A DNA stretch of 64,000 nucleotides from Tabrizicola sp. TH137 (GCF_002855575.1 NZ_PKRQ01000006.1:1-64000); one strand, 5' to 3'; positions 25,402 to 34,819 are shown, counted from the stretch's first letter. Made by a program: numbers and translations. The notes: generated from the sequence alone by a model not told the origin.

Positions 25402-26328
25402 ATGCTTGACACGGTCCTCAACGCCCTGATCCTCAACGCCGGCTACAATGCCGCCCTCGTCGGCATCGGCGCGGCGCTGCTCGGGCTTGCGGCGGGCTGC
25501 ATCGGGGCCTTCGTGACGCTGCGCCGCCGCGCGCTCACCTCCGATGCCATGGCCCATGCCACCCTGCCCGGCATCGCGTTGGCCTTCCTCGTCATGGCCG
25601 CCGCCGGGGGCGACGGGCGCAACCTGGCGGGCCTCATGCTCGGCGCGGGCCTCTCCGCCGCGCTGGGGCTGATCTGGCTCGACCGGCTGTCCCGTACCCG
25701 CCTGCCCGAGGATGCCGCCATCGGCGCGACCCTCTCCACCTTCTACGGCGCAGGCATCCTGCTGCTGACCGTGATCCAGAACCTCGCCCTCGGCCGCCCC
25801 GCCGGGCTCGACTCGGTGCTGCTGGGTTCGACGGCGGGAATGCTGCGGGGGGATGCGATCATCCTCGCCCTCGGGGCGGCGGTCACGCTCTGCCTTCTGT
25901 TCATCCTGCGCCGCCCGCTGATCATGACCGCCTTCGACCCCGGCCATGCGCGGCTGATGGGGGTGAACACCGCCCTGATGGACCGCGCGCTGCTCCTCCT
26001 CACCCTGGCCTGCGTCCTCCTCGGCCTGCATGTGGTGGGGCTTATCCTGATCGTGGCGCTGCTCATCCTCCCCGCCCTCGCCGCCCGGCTCTGGTCCGAC
26101 CGGATGGAGACGGTCGCCCTCCTCGCCGGGGCCATCGGCGCCCTGGCCGGCTATCTCGGCGCGGCGCTTTCCGTCGCCCTGCCCGACCTGCCCACCGGCC
26201 CGGCCATCGTCATGATCACCTTCACCCTCTTCGCCGCCTCGGCCCTCGTCGCCCCCGGCAAGGGCCTGCTCGCCCAGGCCGCCGCACGCGCCCGCCTGCG
26301 CCGCGCCCTGCCAACGGGGCCAAACTGA
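25402..26328 (+). CDS. Metal ABC transporter permease, subunit 1
   Basis: A 308-residue ABC-3 family permease with about 8-9 membrane helices. The cytoplasmic coupling region is recognisable around DPGHARLMGVN. It is followed by a second, related permease, which is the SitC/SitD (two-permease) arrangement rather than the single-permease ZnuB layout. The stop lies inside a 14-bp tandem duplication shared with the next start. Confidence 0.92.
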   Translation: MLDTVLNALILNAGYNAALVGIGAALLGLAAGCIGAFVTLRRRALTSDAMAHATLPGIALAFLVMAAAGGDGRNLAGLMLGAGLSAALGLIWLDRLSRTRLPEDAAIGATLSTFYGAGILLLTVIQNLALGRPAGLDSVLLGSTAGMLRGDAIILALGAAVTLCLLFILRRPLIMTAFDPGHARLMGVNTALMDRALLLLTLACVLLGLHVVGLILIVALLILPALAARLWSDRMETVALLAGAIGALAGYLGAALSVALPDLPTGPAIVMITFTLFAASALVAPGKGLLAQAAARARLRRALPTGPN

Positions 26329-26344
26329 TGGGGCCAAACTGATG
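26317..26344 (+). repeat. 14-bp tandem duplication at the permease-permease junction
   Basis: GGGCCAAACTGATG occurs twice in direct succession. The first copy holds the stop of the first permease (TGA at 26326-26328), the second holds the ATG of the next (26342). Without the duplication, stop and start would overlap as TGATG. With it they are 13 bp apart, and a four-codon frame (ATG GGG CCA AAC, then TGA) lies between. Confidence 0.9.
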
Positions 26345-27262
26345 GGCGCCGAATTCGTCCCCCTCACCCTGCCGCCGCTGGTCATCGCGACCCTCGCCGC
26401 ACTCGCATGTGCCGCGCCGGGCAACTTCCTGCTCCTGCGCCGCCAGGCGCTGCTCGGCGATGCCATCTCGCATGTCGTCCTGCCCGGTCTCGTCGCGGCC
26501 TTCCTCCTCACCGGCTCCACCGCCCCGCCCGTGATGCTGGCCGGCGCCCTCGCCGCCGCCGCCCTCTCCGCCCTGATGATCGAGGCGATCCGGCGCAGCA
26601 CCAATGCCGATCCCGGCGCGGCCATGGGGGCCACCTTCACCACCATGTTCGCAGGCGGGGTGCTGCTCCTTGAACTCTCCGGCGCCTCCGGCACCCATCT
26701 GGACGTGGACCACGCCCTCTATGGCTCGCTCGAGGCGCTGATCTGGCTCGACGCGACCGGCTGGTCCTCGCTGCTCGATCCCGCGGCACTGGCGGGCCTG
26801 CCCCCGGAACTGCCGCAGCTCGCCCTCATCACCGCCGCCGTGCTGGCGACCATCGCCCTGCTCTGGCGCCCGCTCACCATCGCCACTTTCGACGAAGGAT
26901 TCGCCGCCACCCAGGGCATCCCCGTCCGCCTCCTCTCCGCCGCGCTGACCGGCCTCACCGCCCTGGCCGCCGTCGCGGCCTTCTCCGCCGTGGGGTCGAT
27001 CCTGACCATCGCCATGCTCGTCTGCCCCCCCGCCACCGCGCGGCTGCTGACCGACAGCCTGCCGCGCCAGGTCGGCCTCTCGCTGCTCTGCGCCGCCGCC
27101 GCCGCGATCCTCGGCACCCTTGCGGCGGGCTACCTGCCCCTCGCCCTCGGCCTTCCCTTCGCCGTCTCGGCAGCGGGCGCCATCGCCGCCACCTCCGGCC
27201 TATTCCTCGCCCTCGCCGCCACCTTCGGCCCGCGCCGCCATCCCCTGCAAGGCGCCGCCTGA
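26342..27262 (+). CDS. Metal ABC transporter permease, subunit 2
   Basis: A 306-residue ABC-3 permease related to the previous gene, again with about 8-9 helices and the coupling motif FDEGFAATQGIP. Last gene of the metal operon. hisB begins 64 bp later, preceded by a TATAAG -10-like element, so it is probably a separate unit. Confidence 0.92.
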   Translation: MGAEFVPLTLPPLVIATLAALACAAPGNFLLLRRQALLGDAISHVVLPGLVAAFLLTGSTAPPVMLAGALAAAALSALMIEAIRRSTNADPGAAMGATFTTMFAGGVLLLELSGASGTHLDVDHALYGSLEALIWLDATGWSSLLDPAALAGLPPELPQLALITAAVLATIALLWRPLTIATFDEGFAATQGIPVRLLSAALTGLTALAAVAAFSAVGSILTIAMLVCPPATARLLTDSLPRQVGLSLLCAAAAAILGTLAAGYLPLALGLPFAVSAAGAIAATSGLFLALAATFGPRRHPLQGAA

Positions 27263-27326
27263 GCCGCCCGCTTCCCAAAGCCCGCCCCAGCCCATATAAG
27301 GCCCCGACACCTGACGGAGCCCCCCG

Positions 27327-27914
27327 ATGCGCAAGGCCGAAATCCACCGCCAGACCGCCGAAACCGAAATCGCCGTCACCGTCGCGCTCGACGGGACGGG
27401 GAGCTATGACAATCACAGCGGCGTCGGCTTCTTCGACCACATGCTGGACCAGCTCGCCCGCCACTCCCTCATCGACCTGACGGTCAAGGCCGATGGCGAC
27501 CTGCATGTCGATGACCACCACACCGTCGAGGATTGCGGCATCGCGCTGGGCCAGGCCCTCGCCGCCGCGCTGGGCGACAAGCGCGGCATCCGCCGCTATG
27601 GCCATTTCGTCCTGGCCATGGACGATGCGCAGGTCGCCTGCGCGCTCGACCTGTCGGGGCGGCCCTTCCTGGTCTGGAACCTGCCCTTCCCGACCCAGAA
27701 GATCGGCAGCTTCGACACCGAGCTTGTGCGCGAATTCTTCCAGGCGCTGGCCACCCATGGCGGGATCACCCTGCATCTGGACCTCGTCCATGGCGTGAAC
27801 AGCCATCACATCGCCGAAGCCGCCTTCAAGGCCGTCGCCCGCGCCCTGCGCATGGCGGTAGAGCCTGACCCGCGGCTGGGCAACGCGCTGCCCTCCACCA
27901 AGGGCGCGCTCTGA
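27327..27914 (+). CDS. hisB: Imidazoleglycerol-phosphate dehydratase
   Basis: HisB catalyses the sixth step of histidine synthesis. The 195-residue product has the two conserved metal-binding histidine motifs, [16 protein letters not shown] and [18 protein letters not shown], and the [12 protein letters not shown]-type N-terminal block. It is the monofunctional form, without the phosphatase domain. It forms a unit with hisH, separated by a cluster of hairpins. Confidence 0.98.
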   Translation: MRKAEIHRQTAETEIAVTVALDGTGSYDNHSGVGFFDHMLDQLARHSLIDLTVKADGDLHVDDHHTVEDCGIALGQALAAALGDKRGIRRYGHFVLAMDDAQVACALDLSGRPFLVWNLPFPTQKIGSFDTELVREFFQALATHGGITLHLDLVHGVNSHHIAEAAFKAVARALRMAVEPDPRLGNALPSTKGAL

Positions 27915-27925
27915 TCCGCAGGCCG

Positions 27926-28028
27926 CGAAGAATTTTCACCCGAAAATTCTTCGCCCCCCGCCCCCCGAAGAATTTTCGCCGAAAACTCTTCTCCCCCCTC
28001 CCGAAGAATTTTCGCCGAAAATTCTTCG
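27926..28028. repeat. Three tandem palindromes in the hisB-hisH spacer
   Basis: Three copies of CGAAGAATTTTC/GAAAATTCTTCG: 27926-27953 (12-bp stem, loop ACCC), 27966-27992 (two mismatches, loop GCC) and 28002-28028 (loop GCC). They are AT-rich against a very GC-rich background and lie within a presumed operon. They could be transcription-attenuating hairpins, mRNA processing or stability elements, or REP-type mobile palindromes. Confidence 0.8.
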
Positions 28029-28047
28029 TCCCCGCCGGAGCCCCGCC

Positions 28048-28686
28048 ATGCCCCTGACCGTCCTCGTCGATTACGACAGCGGCAATCTCCATTCCGCCGA
28101 AAAGGCCTTCCAGCGCATGGCGCAAGAGGTGGGCGGGGGCGACATCCTGGTGACCTCGCGCCCCGAGGATGTCACCCGCGCCGATCGGATCGTCCTGCCC
28201 GGCGACGGGGCCTTCCCGGCCTGCCGCCGCGCGCTCGGCAGCTATGGCGGGCTGTTCGAGGCGATCTCCGAAGGCGTGGCACAGGGCAAGCCCTTCCTCG
28301 GCATCTGCGTCGGCATGCAGATGCTGGCGACCTGGGGGCGGGAATACGAAGACACGCCCGGGTTTGACTGGATCGGCGGCGAAGTCACCCGCATCACCCC
28401 GGCCGATCCGGCGCTGAAAGTGCCGCATATGGGCTGGAACGACCTGATCCTCGACCGCCCGCATCCAGTGCTGGCGGGCATCGCCACGGGCGATCACGCC
28501 TATTTCGTCCACAGCTACCAGTTCCGCGTCGCCGACCCGGCCCATCGCCTCGCCCATGTGGATTACGCAGGCGACATCACCGCCATCGTCGGGCGCGACA
28601 CGATCATCGGTACCCAGTTCCACCCCGAGAAATCGCAGGCCATGGGCCTGCGGCTGATCGGCAATTTCCTCCGCTGGGCCCCCTGA
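28048..28686 (+). CDS. hisH: Imidazole glycerol phosphate synthase, glutaminase subunit
   Basis: Glutamine amidotransferase (class I) that supplies ammonia to HisF. The 212-residue product has the nucleophile Cys87 in GICVGMQML and the His192/Glu194 dyad in TQFHPEKSQ. The oxyanion and substrate-contact elements are normal. Its partner hisF lies 5 kb downstream. Confidence 0.97.
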   Translation: MPLTVLVDYDSGNLHSAEKAFQRMAQEVGGGDILVTSRPEDVTRADRIVLPGDGAFPACRRALGSYGGLFEAISEGVAQGKPFLGICVGMQMLATWGREYEDTPGFDWIGGEVTRITPADPALKVPHMGWNDLILDRPHPVLAGIATGDHAYFVHSYQFRVADPAHRLAHVDYAGDITAIVGRDTIIGTQFHPEKSQAMGLRLIGNFLRWAP

Positions 28687-28811
28687 CGCCCGACATCGGC
28701 ACGGCAGGCGACCGGCCCCTGTTGGGCCGGCGGCCCGCAGCACAGCGCCCTTGCCGGAACAGCCCCGGCGGCGCATGCTGGGCGCTGGTTATGCGAGTGA
28801 AGAGGTTCCCC

Positions 28812-29114
28812 ATGGCACGCGTCCCCCCGCCCGCCGTCCCGGCGTTTCTGCTGGTGCTTGCAGCCTGCGCCTCGCCCGCGCCGGAATTCTTCGGCGCCGC
28901 CCGGACCGAGGTCACGGTCGAGGGCCGCAGCTTCACCATCTTCCGGGATGAAAACCGCGTGCAGGTCATCCGCCACGGCCATGCCGGCCCTGCCGAACGC
29001 CGCGCCATTCCCGATCTGATGCTGGTCGCCGTCCAGCGCGCCACCGGCTGCATGCCCGTCGCCAGCAGCTTTCAGGGCGACAGCGGCGAAAGGCGCGGCC
29101 GGATCAGCTGCTGA
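28812..29114 (+). CDS. Small predicted lipoprotein
   Basis: A 100-residue protein with a signal sequence and a lipobox (LAAC, cysteine near residue 19). The mature part contains a short beta-rich domain (RTEVTVEGRSFTIFRDENRVQVIRHG) and two more cysteines, which could pair. The ATG at 28812 follows an AGAGG ribosome-binding site; an ATG seven codons earlier is possible. Its 3' end overlaps the convergent DMT transporter gene by 11 bp. Function unknown. Confidence 0.7.
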   Translation: MARVPPPAVPAFLLVLAACASPAPEFFGAARTEVTVEGRSFTIFRDENRVQVIRHGHAGPAERRAIPDLMLVAVQRATGCMPVASSFQGDSGERRGRISC

Positions 29115-29988
29115 TCCGGCGCAGCCATGCCCCGGCCCGCCCGTCAATGGCGACAAGGCCCAGCCCGATCAGCCCCGCGCCGACCAGATGCCGCGCCTCC
29201 AGCCTTTCGCCCAGCACAGCCACCCCCAGCCCCACCGCCACCGCCGGGATCAGAAAGGTCACAAGCTGCACATTCACCGCCCCCACCGCCGAAAACAGCC
29301 GGAAGAAGATCGCATAGGCCAGCCCCGTGGACAGCACCGCCAGCCCCGCCACCGCCGCCCATTCCACCGCTCCCGCCGACACCCCCTCCCAGACCCGCAG
29401 CCCCAGCACCACGGGCAAAAGCAGCACCGCCGCGCTCAGGCATTGCCCGAAGGCCGCCGCCATCGGCGCGATCCCCATCCGCCACAAGCGCCGCCCCCAG
29501 ACCGAGGCCAAGGCATAGCACCCCGCCGCAGCAAGGCACAGGAGCTTGGCCCAACCCTCCCCCTCTCCCGCGCCGCCCATCATCACCGCCACCCCGGCCA
29601 GCCCGACCAGCAGCCCGATCACGCGCCCCGGCCCCGGCCTTTCACCCGCCAGCAGGAACAGCGCCAGCACCGTCATCAGCGGGGTCATCGCATTCAGGAT
29701 CGCGGCCACCCCACCCCCGATCTGCCCCTGCGCCAGCGCGAAAAAGGTGAAAGGCAGCGCATTGTTCAGCAGTCCCATCACCGCAACCGCCCGCCATTCG
29801 ATCCAGCCCTGCGGCAGCGCCACCCCCGCCGCCCGCAGCATCAGGCCCAGAACGACCGCCCCGCCCGCCACCCGGCACCAGACCACCGCCAGCGGCGGCA
29901 TCCCCCGCAGCGCCAGTTCGACAAAGAAGAACGACCCGCCCCACAGCACCGCCAGCACCATGAGCAAGCCCCAGTTGCGCCCACCCAT
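29104..29988 (-). CDS. DMT superfamily transporter, EamA type
   Basis: A 294-residue inner-membrane protein with ten predicted helices arranged as two EamA repeats. It starts MGGRNWGLLMVLAVLWGGSFF, typical of metabolite exporters of the drug/metabolite transporter superfamily. The substrate cannot be inferred. It lies opposite to the his genes. Confidence 0.9.
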   Translation of the reverse strand: MGGRNWGLLMVLAVLWGGSFFFVELALRGMPPLAVVWCRVAGGAVVLGLMLRAAGVALPQGWIEWRAVAVMGLLNNALPFTFFALAQGQIGGGVAAILNAMTPLMTVLALFLLAGERPGPGRVIGLLVGLAGVAVMMGGAGEGEGWAKLLCLAAAGCYALASVWGRRLWRMGIAPMAAAFGQCLSAAVLLLPVVLGLRVWEGVSAGAVEWAAVAGLAVLSTGLAYAIFFRLFSAVGAVNVQLVTFLIPAVAVGLGVAVLGERLEARHLVGAGLIGLGLVAIDGRAGAWLRRISS

Positions 29989-30087
29989 CCCCGCCCCTCC
30001 GGCATGTGAAAAGGGGGCGCAAGGCCCGCGCCCCGCACCCCCCTTATCCTGCCCGGCCCGCAGAGGCGACCCGAGGCTTGCGCCTTG

Positions 30088-30483
30088 TCACTCTACCCGC
30101 GTCCAGGTCCCGCCGTCGCGGCAGATGCCCAGCACGCAACCCTTCACCGAAAGGCCATCGCCCTGCAACACCATGTAGGAATTATAGGTCTTGTCCCGAT
30201 CCGGCGACCAGACCTTGCCATCCTCGTAATTGCCATCGCCCGAGGCCATCATGTCCCAGACGATCTGCTTGCCCACATTGGGGCTCTCGACCTCGGCCCC
30301 GGCACTGTCAAAGGCCTTGATCAGCGTGCCGCAAAAGGCCGGCCCGCAGGGCTTGATCTCGATATGGCCGAAATTGCCATTGTCATCCGGCTTGGTCTTC
30401 CAGACCCCTTCCACCGGATCGGCCGCCTGTGCCGCCCCCGCCAGGCCCAAGCCCAGCACCACCGCCATCACCATCCGCTTCAT
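30088..30483 (-). CDS. DUF2147 family secreted protein
   Basis: A 131-residue periplasmic protein with a signal peptide (cleavage near AQAAD at 20-22). The DUF2147 core is present: PVEGVWKTKPDDNGNFGHIE near the N-terminus, CGPAFCGTLI, and YNSYMVLQGDGLSVKGCV near the C-terminus. Four cysteines could form two disulfides. The family is widespread in proteobacteria and lacks an established activity. Confidence 0.9.
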   Translation of the reverse strand: MKRMVMAVVLGLGLAGAAQAADPVEGVWKTKPDDNGNFGHIEIKPCGPAFCGTLIKAFDSAGAEVESPNVGKQIVWDMMASGDGNYEDGKVWSPDRDKTYNSYMVLQGDGLSVKGCVLGICRDGGTWTRVE

Positions 30484-30633
30484 CGGGCAACTCCTCCCAG
30501 ATACGCCTCGAACCTCGGGCCATCATCGCAAAGCCCCGCTGCCGATCAAGCCTGACGTTGGGTCGCGCCGCCCCTTGCCCTGCCCGCCGCCCCATGCCAA
30601 AGCCCCGGACAGAGCAATTGCAGGTTCCCGCCC

Positions 30634-31356
30634 ATGATCCTCTACCCCGCCATCGACCTGAAAGACGGCCAATGCGTCCGCCTTCTGCGCGGCGAGATGT
30701 CCGCCGCGACCGTCTTCGGCGACGACCCCGCCGCCCAGGCCGCGAAGTTCGAGGCAGCGGGCTGCGACTGGCTCCATCTCGTCGATCTGAACGGCGCCTT
30801 TGCCGGAACGCCGGTCAATGCCGCTGCGGTGGAGGCAATCCTCGCCCGCGTCACCGTCCCGGCCCAGCTCGGCGGCGGCATCCGCGACATGGCCACCATC
30901 GCCATGTGGCTTGAAAAGGGCCTCGCCCGCGTCATCCTCGGCACCGTGGCGGTCGAGAACCCCGCCCTCGTGCGCGAGGCCGCCCGCGCCTTCCCCGGCC
31001 GTGTCGCCGTCGGCATCGACGCCCGCAAGGGCCGCGTCGCCACCAAGGGTTGGGCCGAAGAGACGGATGTCATGGCCACCGACCTGGCCCGCAGCTTCGA
31101 GGATGCCGGGGTCGCCGCCCTGATCTACACCGATATCGACCGCGACGGGGCCATGGGCGGCCCGAACATCGAGGCGACCGAGGCGCTGGCCCGCGCGGTG
31201 ACCATCCCCGTCATCGCCAGCGGTGGCGTCAGCCGGATGGAGGACCTCATCGCCCTGCGCGACACCGGCATCATCGCCGGGGCCATCTCCGGCCGCGCGC
31301 TCTATGACGGCGCGATCGACCTCGCGGCGGCGCTCGCCGCGCTCAAGGCCAGCTAA
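30634..31356 (+). CDS. hisA: ProFAR isomerase
   Basis: HisA, a TIM barrel catalysing the Amadori rearrangement of ProFAR to PRFAR. The 240-residue product shows the duplicated half-barrel signature: the catalytic Asp8 in PAIDLKDG, and [15 protein letters not shown] with the second catalytic Asp. Phosphate-binding GGGIRD and ASGGVS loops are present. Located between hisH and hisF but separated from both by unrelated minus-strand genes. Confidence 0.97.
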   Translation: MILYPAIDLKDGQCVRLLRGEMSAATVFGDDPAAQAAKFEAAGCDWLHLVDLNGAFAGTPVNAAAVEAILARVTVPAQLGGGIRDMATIAMWLEKGLARVILGTVAVENPALVREAARAFPGRVAVGIDARKGRVATKGWAEETDVMATDLARSFEDAGVAALIYTDIDRDGAMGGPNIEATEALARAVTIPVIASGGVSRMEDLIALRDTGIIAGAISGRALYDGAIDLAAALAALKAS

Positions 31357-31462
31357 GGGGCGCCGCCCCCCCCGCAGCGACAGCAGGACAATTCCCATCC
31401 CGCCGCGCAAAGGCCCCCAGATGACCCGCGACAACCGCCCCCGAAGCCGCTAACCTGCCGCC

Positions 31463-31744
31463 ATGCGTGTCGCCTATCTCGTTCTCGGTGTCCTCCTGCT
31501 GCTCTGCCTTCTCCCGGTCCTCCTGGCCGCGGCGGCTGTGCTCATCGCCCGCGCGGCGGGATGCATCCCCGAAGGCATGACCTTCACCACCTGCCGCATC
31601 CTCGGCACCGACTGGGCCGAGGCGCTCACCACCTCGCTCACCCTGCACTGGCTGGGCCTCTTCACCCTGCCCATCGCCGCCGCGCTGGCCGCGCTCCTCC
31701 TCCTCCTCGCCCTGATCGACCTCCTCCGCCGCCTGTTCCGGTAA
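31463..31744 (+). CDS. Small membrane protein
   Basis: A 93-residue protein with a long N-terminal hydrophobic segment (about 3-32), a short polar loop containing two cysteines (GCIPEGMTFTTCRIL) and a second hydrophobic segment (about 62-88) ending RRLFR. The loop is probably periplasmic. No family recognised. It follows hisA by 106 bp and may be co-transcribed. Confidence 0.65.
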   Translation: MRVAYLVLGVLLLLCLLPVLLAAAAVLIARAAGCIPEGMTFTTCRILGTDWAEALTTSLTLHWLGLFTLPIAAALAALLLLLALIDLLRRLFR

Positions 31745-31749
31745 CGGGC

Positions 31750-32661
31750 TCACCCCCAGGGCGCAGGACCGGCAAGCTCCACCTGCCCGAAGACATTTTC
31801 CCGATGCCAGCGCAGGTTGTCCGGATGGGGATGATACCGCGCCTCCGCAGGCAGCAGCAGCCGCCCGCCCGGATGGATCAGCCGGTCCACCACCTCGCCC
31901 GGCACCTTGTTTCGCGAGACGAGCACTGTTCCATCCGCCGCAACGGAGATCAGCCCCCGGTCGAACATCCAATGCAGGGTCCCGGACAGCGCTAGGCCGT
32001 TGCGAACGGAATCGCTCCCGCGATGCTCGACCGGGCGGATATGCGCAGCCTGCACCTCCGGCCGTCCGCCGCCGTTGCGCAGGCGCAACCCCGAAATCGC
32101 ACAGCGGTAGTCATAGGCCGCGCGCACCTTCCGCCGGAAGGCCACGTCGCGATAGGGCCTACTCAGCAGTCGCTCGATCACGGGCCGGTCAAAGGGCGCG
32201 GCCTCATCGTCCCAACCGCCCTCATAGCGCCGCGCCTCAACTGTTTCGAGGTCCGCAGGCAACCCCTCCGCCACAATCGCGGCGAACTCGGCCTCCGGCA
32301 GGCGCCGCACGGCCAGTTGCTGCGCGCCCCCCGACTTGACGCTGCCATCCTCTGCCATGAGGGCGGCCTCCCAGGCCCGCCCCTTATGCAGACGCGGCAC
32401 CTCCTTGTCGAAGGGAAGAAAGGTTCCCGGTTCGATCAGGGCCAGGTAGCGCCCGGTCTCACCGGGTTTCGGGATTACCTGCTGGATCCGGGCCACAGCA
32501 AAATAGCCGCGCGGACCGGCCTTCACCGGCTCGTAATAGATGACCCAATCCCCGATGCCCTCCTCGACAGCCTTAAGGTAGGCCTTGGGAAAGTCATAGC
32601 GGCTGTCCGGTTCATCGTCATAGATCGAGTCCGCCTTGTGAAGCAGAACGAGCTTGGTCAT
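31750..32661 (-). CDS. HNH endonuclease with N-terminal PUA/EVE-like domain
   Basis: A 303-residue protein. The C-terminal nuclease is clear: Cys187 in YDYRCAISG, His207 in QAAHIRP, Asn221 in RNGLALS and His230 in LHWMFDRGLI form the HNH signature (residues about 180-240). The N-terminal half contains GDWVIYYEPVKAG and GYFAVARIQQVIP, resembling the PUA/EVE-like base-reading domains of modification-dependent restriction enzymes. That part is an inference. The start at 32661 is chosen over an upstream codon because MTKLVLLHKADSIYDDE begins the folded domain. No methyltransferase is adjacent, so it is not a classical restriction-modification pair. Confidence 0.75.
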   Translation of the reverse strand: MTKLVLLHKADSIYDDEPDSRYDFPKAYLKAVEEGIGDWVIYYEPVKAGPRGYFAVARIQQVIPKPGETGRYLALIEPGTFLPFDKEVPRLHKGRAWEAALMAEDGSVKSGGAQQLAVRRLPEAEFAAIVAEGLPADLETVEARRYEGGWDDEAAPFDRPVIERLLSRPYRDVAFRRKVRAAYDYRCAISGLRLRNGGGRPEVQAAHIRPVEHRGSDSVRNGLALSGTLHWMFDRGLISVAADGTVLVSRNKVPGEVVDRLIHPGGRLLLPAEARYHPHPDNLRWHRENVFGQVELAGPAPWG

Positions 32662-32739
32662 CTTCCCCGGTTTCCAGCAATTCAGCGACACTTTCCCGGC
32701 ATCCTAGGCGCGATCCCATCGCCACGCCAGGCCACCGCG

Positions 32740-33675
32740 TCACCCCCGCGCTGCCCTCCACAGCAGCGACAGCCACAGCCCCAACCCCAGCGCCCCGGTC
32801 GCCAGCGCCACCGGCACATTCACCGCAACCCCGCCAAGGATGACCCAGCCCGGCACCACCAGCAGCGTGGTCGTCAAAGGGGCAAGCCCGAAGGCCAGAC
32901 AGCGCAGCCAGGGCAGCGGCGGGCCGAACAGGCCCGGCCCGGCCCCCCTCGCCCCGGCCTCGGGCCTGGCCGCCCTCCCCCCGCCCCGCCCCAGCCGGAC
33001 CATCGCCCAGACTGTCACCGCCACCATCCCCGGCCCGGCCAGCCGCAGCGGTGACGGGGTCAGCACCGTGCCCACAATCCACAGCGCCGCCACGCCCCCC
33101 GGCATCAGCCACAGCCACCACCGCCCGCGCGGCAGGGTCGGCAGCCGCGTCAGCACCCCAAGCGCCAGCCCCGCCCCGATCCCGCCCAGCCCCAGATAGG
33201 CGCCCACTCCGGCAAACCCGGCCAGCGCCTTGCCCTCCAGCGGCCAGTAGAGCCCCCAGACCGCCCCGAACAGCCCCAGCGCCAGCATCCCCGCCACCTG
33301 CCGCCCGATCCCGCCGCGCGCCAGCGCCAGACCGCCCGCCAGCACACAAAGCCCGCTCACCACGGCGTGCCACGCCAAGGGCGTCCAGACCAGTTGCAGG
33401 GGAAAGGCCTCATACATCGTCCCCACCACCGCCCCCTCGATCTGGAACCCCAGCAGCGCCCCGCCCAGAAAGGCCGCCCGCCATCCCCCGATCCCGGACC
33501 AGATCACCGTCGACAGCGCCGCCCCGGCCGCCACCGCATAGGCCAGCCATGTGACCCCGATCTCTAAAAGCCGCAGCTCCGGCGCGGGCGTCGTCCAGAA
33601 CAGGTTCTCCCCCGCCCAGACCGCGATCCAACCCAGCGCAAGCGACGCCAGCAGATAGACCCCGGCCTCCCGCAT
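32740..33675 (-). CDS. Polytopic membrane protein of unknown function
   Basis: A 311-residue protein with about nine hydrophobic segments and short Trp-rich loops (LFWTTPAPELR, WTPLAWHAVV, WGLYWPLEGKALAG). No catalytic motif is apparent. The start at 33675 follows a G-rich ribosome-binding site. It is divergent from hisF. Its segment 32873-32948 is duplicated at the corrupted start of the window, which I regard as a technical copy. Confidence 0.7.
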   Translation of the reverse strand: MREAGVYLLASLALGWIAVWAGENLFWTTPAPELRLLEIGVTWLAYAVAAGAALSTVIWSGIGGWRAAFLGGALLGFQIEGAVVGTMYEAFPLQLVWTPLAWHAVVSGLCVLAGGLALARGGIGRQVAGMLALGLFGAVWGLYWPLEGKALAGFAGVGAYLGLGGIGAGLALGVLTRLPTLPRGRWWLWLMPGGVAALWIVGTVLTPSPLRLAGPGMVAVTVWAMVRLGRGGGRAARPEAGARGAGPGLFGPPLPWLRCLAFGLAPLTTTLLVVPGWVILGGVAVNVPVALATGALGLGLWLSLLWRAARG

Positions 33676-33749
33676 CGCACCCCCCCTGCAACCCACTGGC
33701 CCTTTCTGCCCCGCAAGGGTAGAAGGCCGCAATCCTCCCGGTGGCGCCC

Positions 33750-34511
33750 ATGCTCAAGACCCGCATCATCCCCTGCCTCGACGTGGCCGATGGCCGCGTG
33801 GTGAAAGGCGTCAACTTCGTCGACCTCCGCGATGCCGGCGACCCGGTCGAGGCCGCCCGCGCCTATGACGCCGCCGGGGCGGATGAGCTTTGCTTCCTCG
33901 ACATCCACGCCACCCATGAAAACCGCGGCACGATGTTCGACCTCGTCACCCGCACGGCGGAACAGTGCTTCATGCCGCTCACCGTCGGCGGCGGCGTCCG
34001 CACGCCCGAAGACGTGCGCGCCCTCCTCCTTGCCGGGGCCGACAAGGTCAGCTTCAACTCCGCCGCCGTGGCCGATCCCGATGTCGTCGCCCGCAGCGCC
34101 GACCGCTTCGGATCGCAATGCATCGTCGTCGCCATCGACGCCAAGACCGTCTCTCCCGGCAGATGGGAGATTTTCACCCATGGCGGGCGCAAACCCACCG
34201 GCATCGACGCGGTCGCTTTCGCCCGCACCGTGGCGGCAAAGGGCGCAGGTGAAATCCTCCTCACCTCGATGGACCGTGACGGCACAAGGGCAGGTTTCAA
34301 CCTTCCCCTCACCCGCGCCATCGTCGATGCCGTTCCCATTCCGGTCATCGCCTCAGGGGGGGTCGGCACGCTCGACCACCTTGTCGAAGGCGTCACCATC
34401 GGCGGGGCCTCCGCCGTTCTCGCCGCCTCCATCTTCCATTTCGGCGATTACACCATCCGCCAGGCCAAGGATCACATGGCCGCCGCCGGCATCCCGATGA
34501 GGCTGACATGA
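33750..34511 (+). CDS. hisF: Imidazole glycerol phosphate synthase, cyclase subunit
   Basis: HisF barrel that closes the imidazole ring with ammonia delivered by HisH. The 253-residue product carries the catalytic Asp11 in [15 protein letters not shown] and Asp in [11 protein letters not shown], plus phosphate loops VGGGVRT and ASGGVG. ATG at 33750 is preferred; an in-frame GTG three codons upstream exists. The stop overlaps hisE by four bases (ATGA). Confidence 0.97.
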   Translation: MLKTRIIPCLDVADGRVVKGVNFVDLRDAGDPVEAARAYDAAGADELCFLDIHATHENRGTMFDLVTRTAEQCFMPLTVGGGVRTPEDVRALLLAGADKVSFNSAAVADPDVVARSADRFGSQCIVVAIDAKTVSPGRWEIFTHGGRKPTGIDAVAFARTVAAKGAGEILLTSMDRDGTRAGFNLPLTRAIVDAVPIPVIASGGVGTLDHLVEGVTIGGASAVLAASIFHFGDYTIRQAKDHMAAAGIPMRLT

Positions 34512-34819
34512 CCCCCCTCCACCGTCTCGCCGCGACGATCCAGTCCCGCAAGGGGGCCGATCCCGAAAACTCCTGGACGGCCAAGCTCCTCTCCAAGGGC
34601 CCCGAGAAATGCGCCGAGAAATTCGGCGAAGAGGCCGTCGAAGCCATCATCGAGGCCGTGAAGGGCGACCGCGACCGCCTCACGGCCGAGGCGGCCGATG
34701 TCCTCTACCACCTCCTCGTCATGCTCGCCGCCCGCGACGTGACGCTGGACGAGGTGCTGGCCGAACTCGCCCGCCGCGAGGGCCAGTCGGGCCTTGCCGA
34801 AAAGGCCGCACGGGGCTGA
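34508..34819 (+). CDS. hisE: Phosphoribosyl-ATP pyrophosphatase
   Basis: HisE, an all-alpha MazG-like pyrophosphatase performing the second step of histidine synthesis. The 103-residue product has the signature [21 protein letters not shown] and the second acidic motif [13 protein letters not shown], whose Glu/Asp residues bind magnesium. It is not fused to HisI, as is usual in alphaproteobacteria. Translationally coupled to hisF. Confidence 0.97.
   Translation: MTPLHRLAATIQSRKGADPENSWTAKLLSKGPEKCAEKFGEEAVEAIIEAVKGDRDRLTAEAADVLYHLLVMLAARDVTLDEVLAELARREGQSGLAEKAARG

Noticed and set aside
32740-33675. True segmental duplication between 1-76 and 32873-32948
   Set aside because: The copy at the window start degrades into homopolymer with substitutions almost only to C, which fits a sequencing failure rather than divergence.
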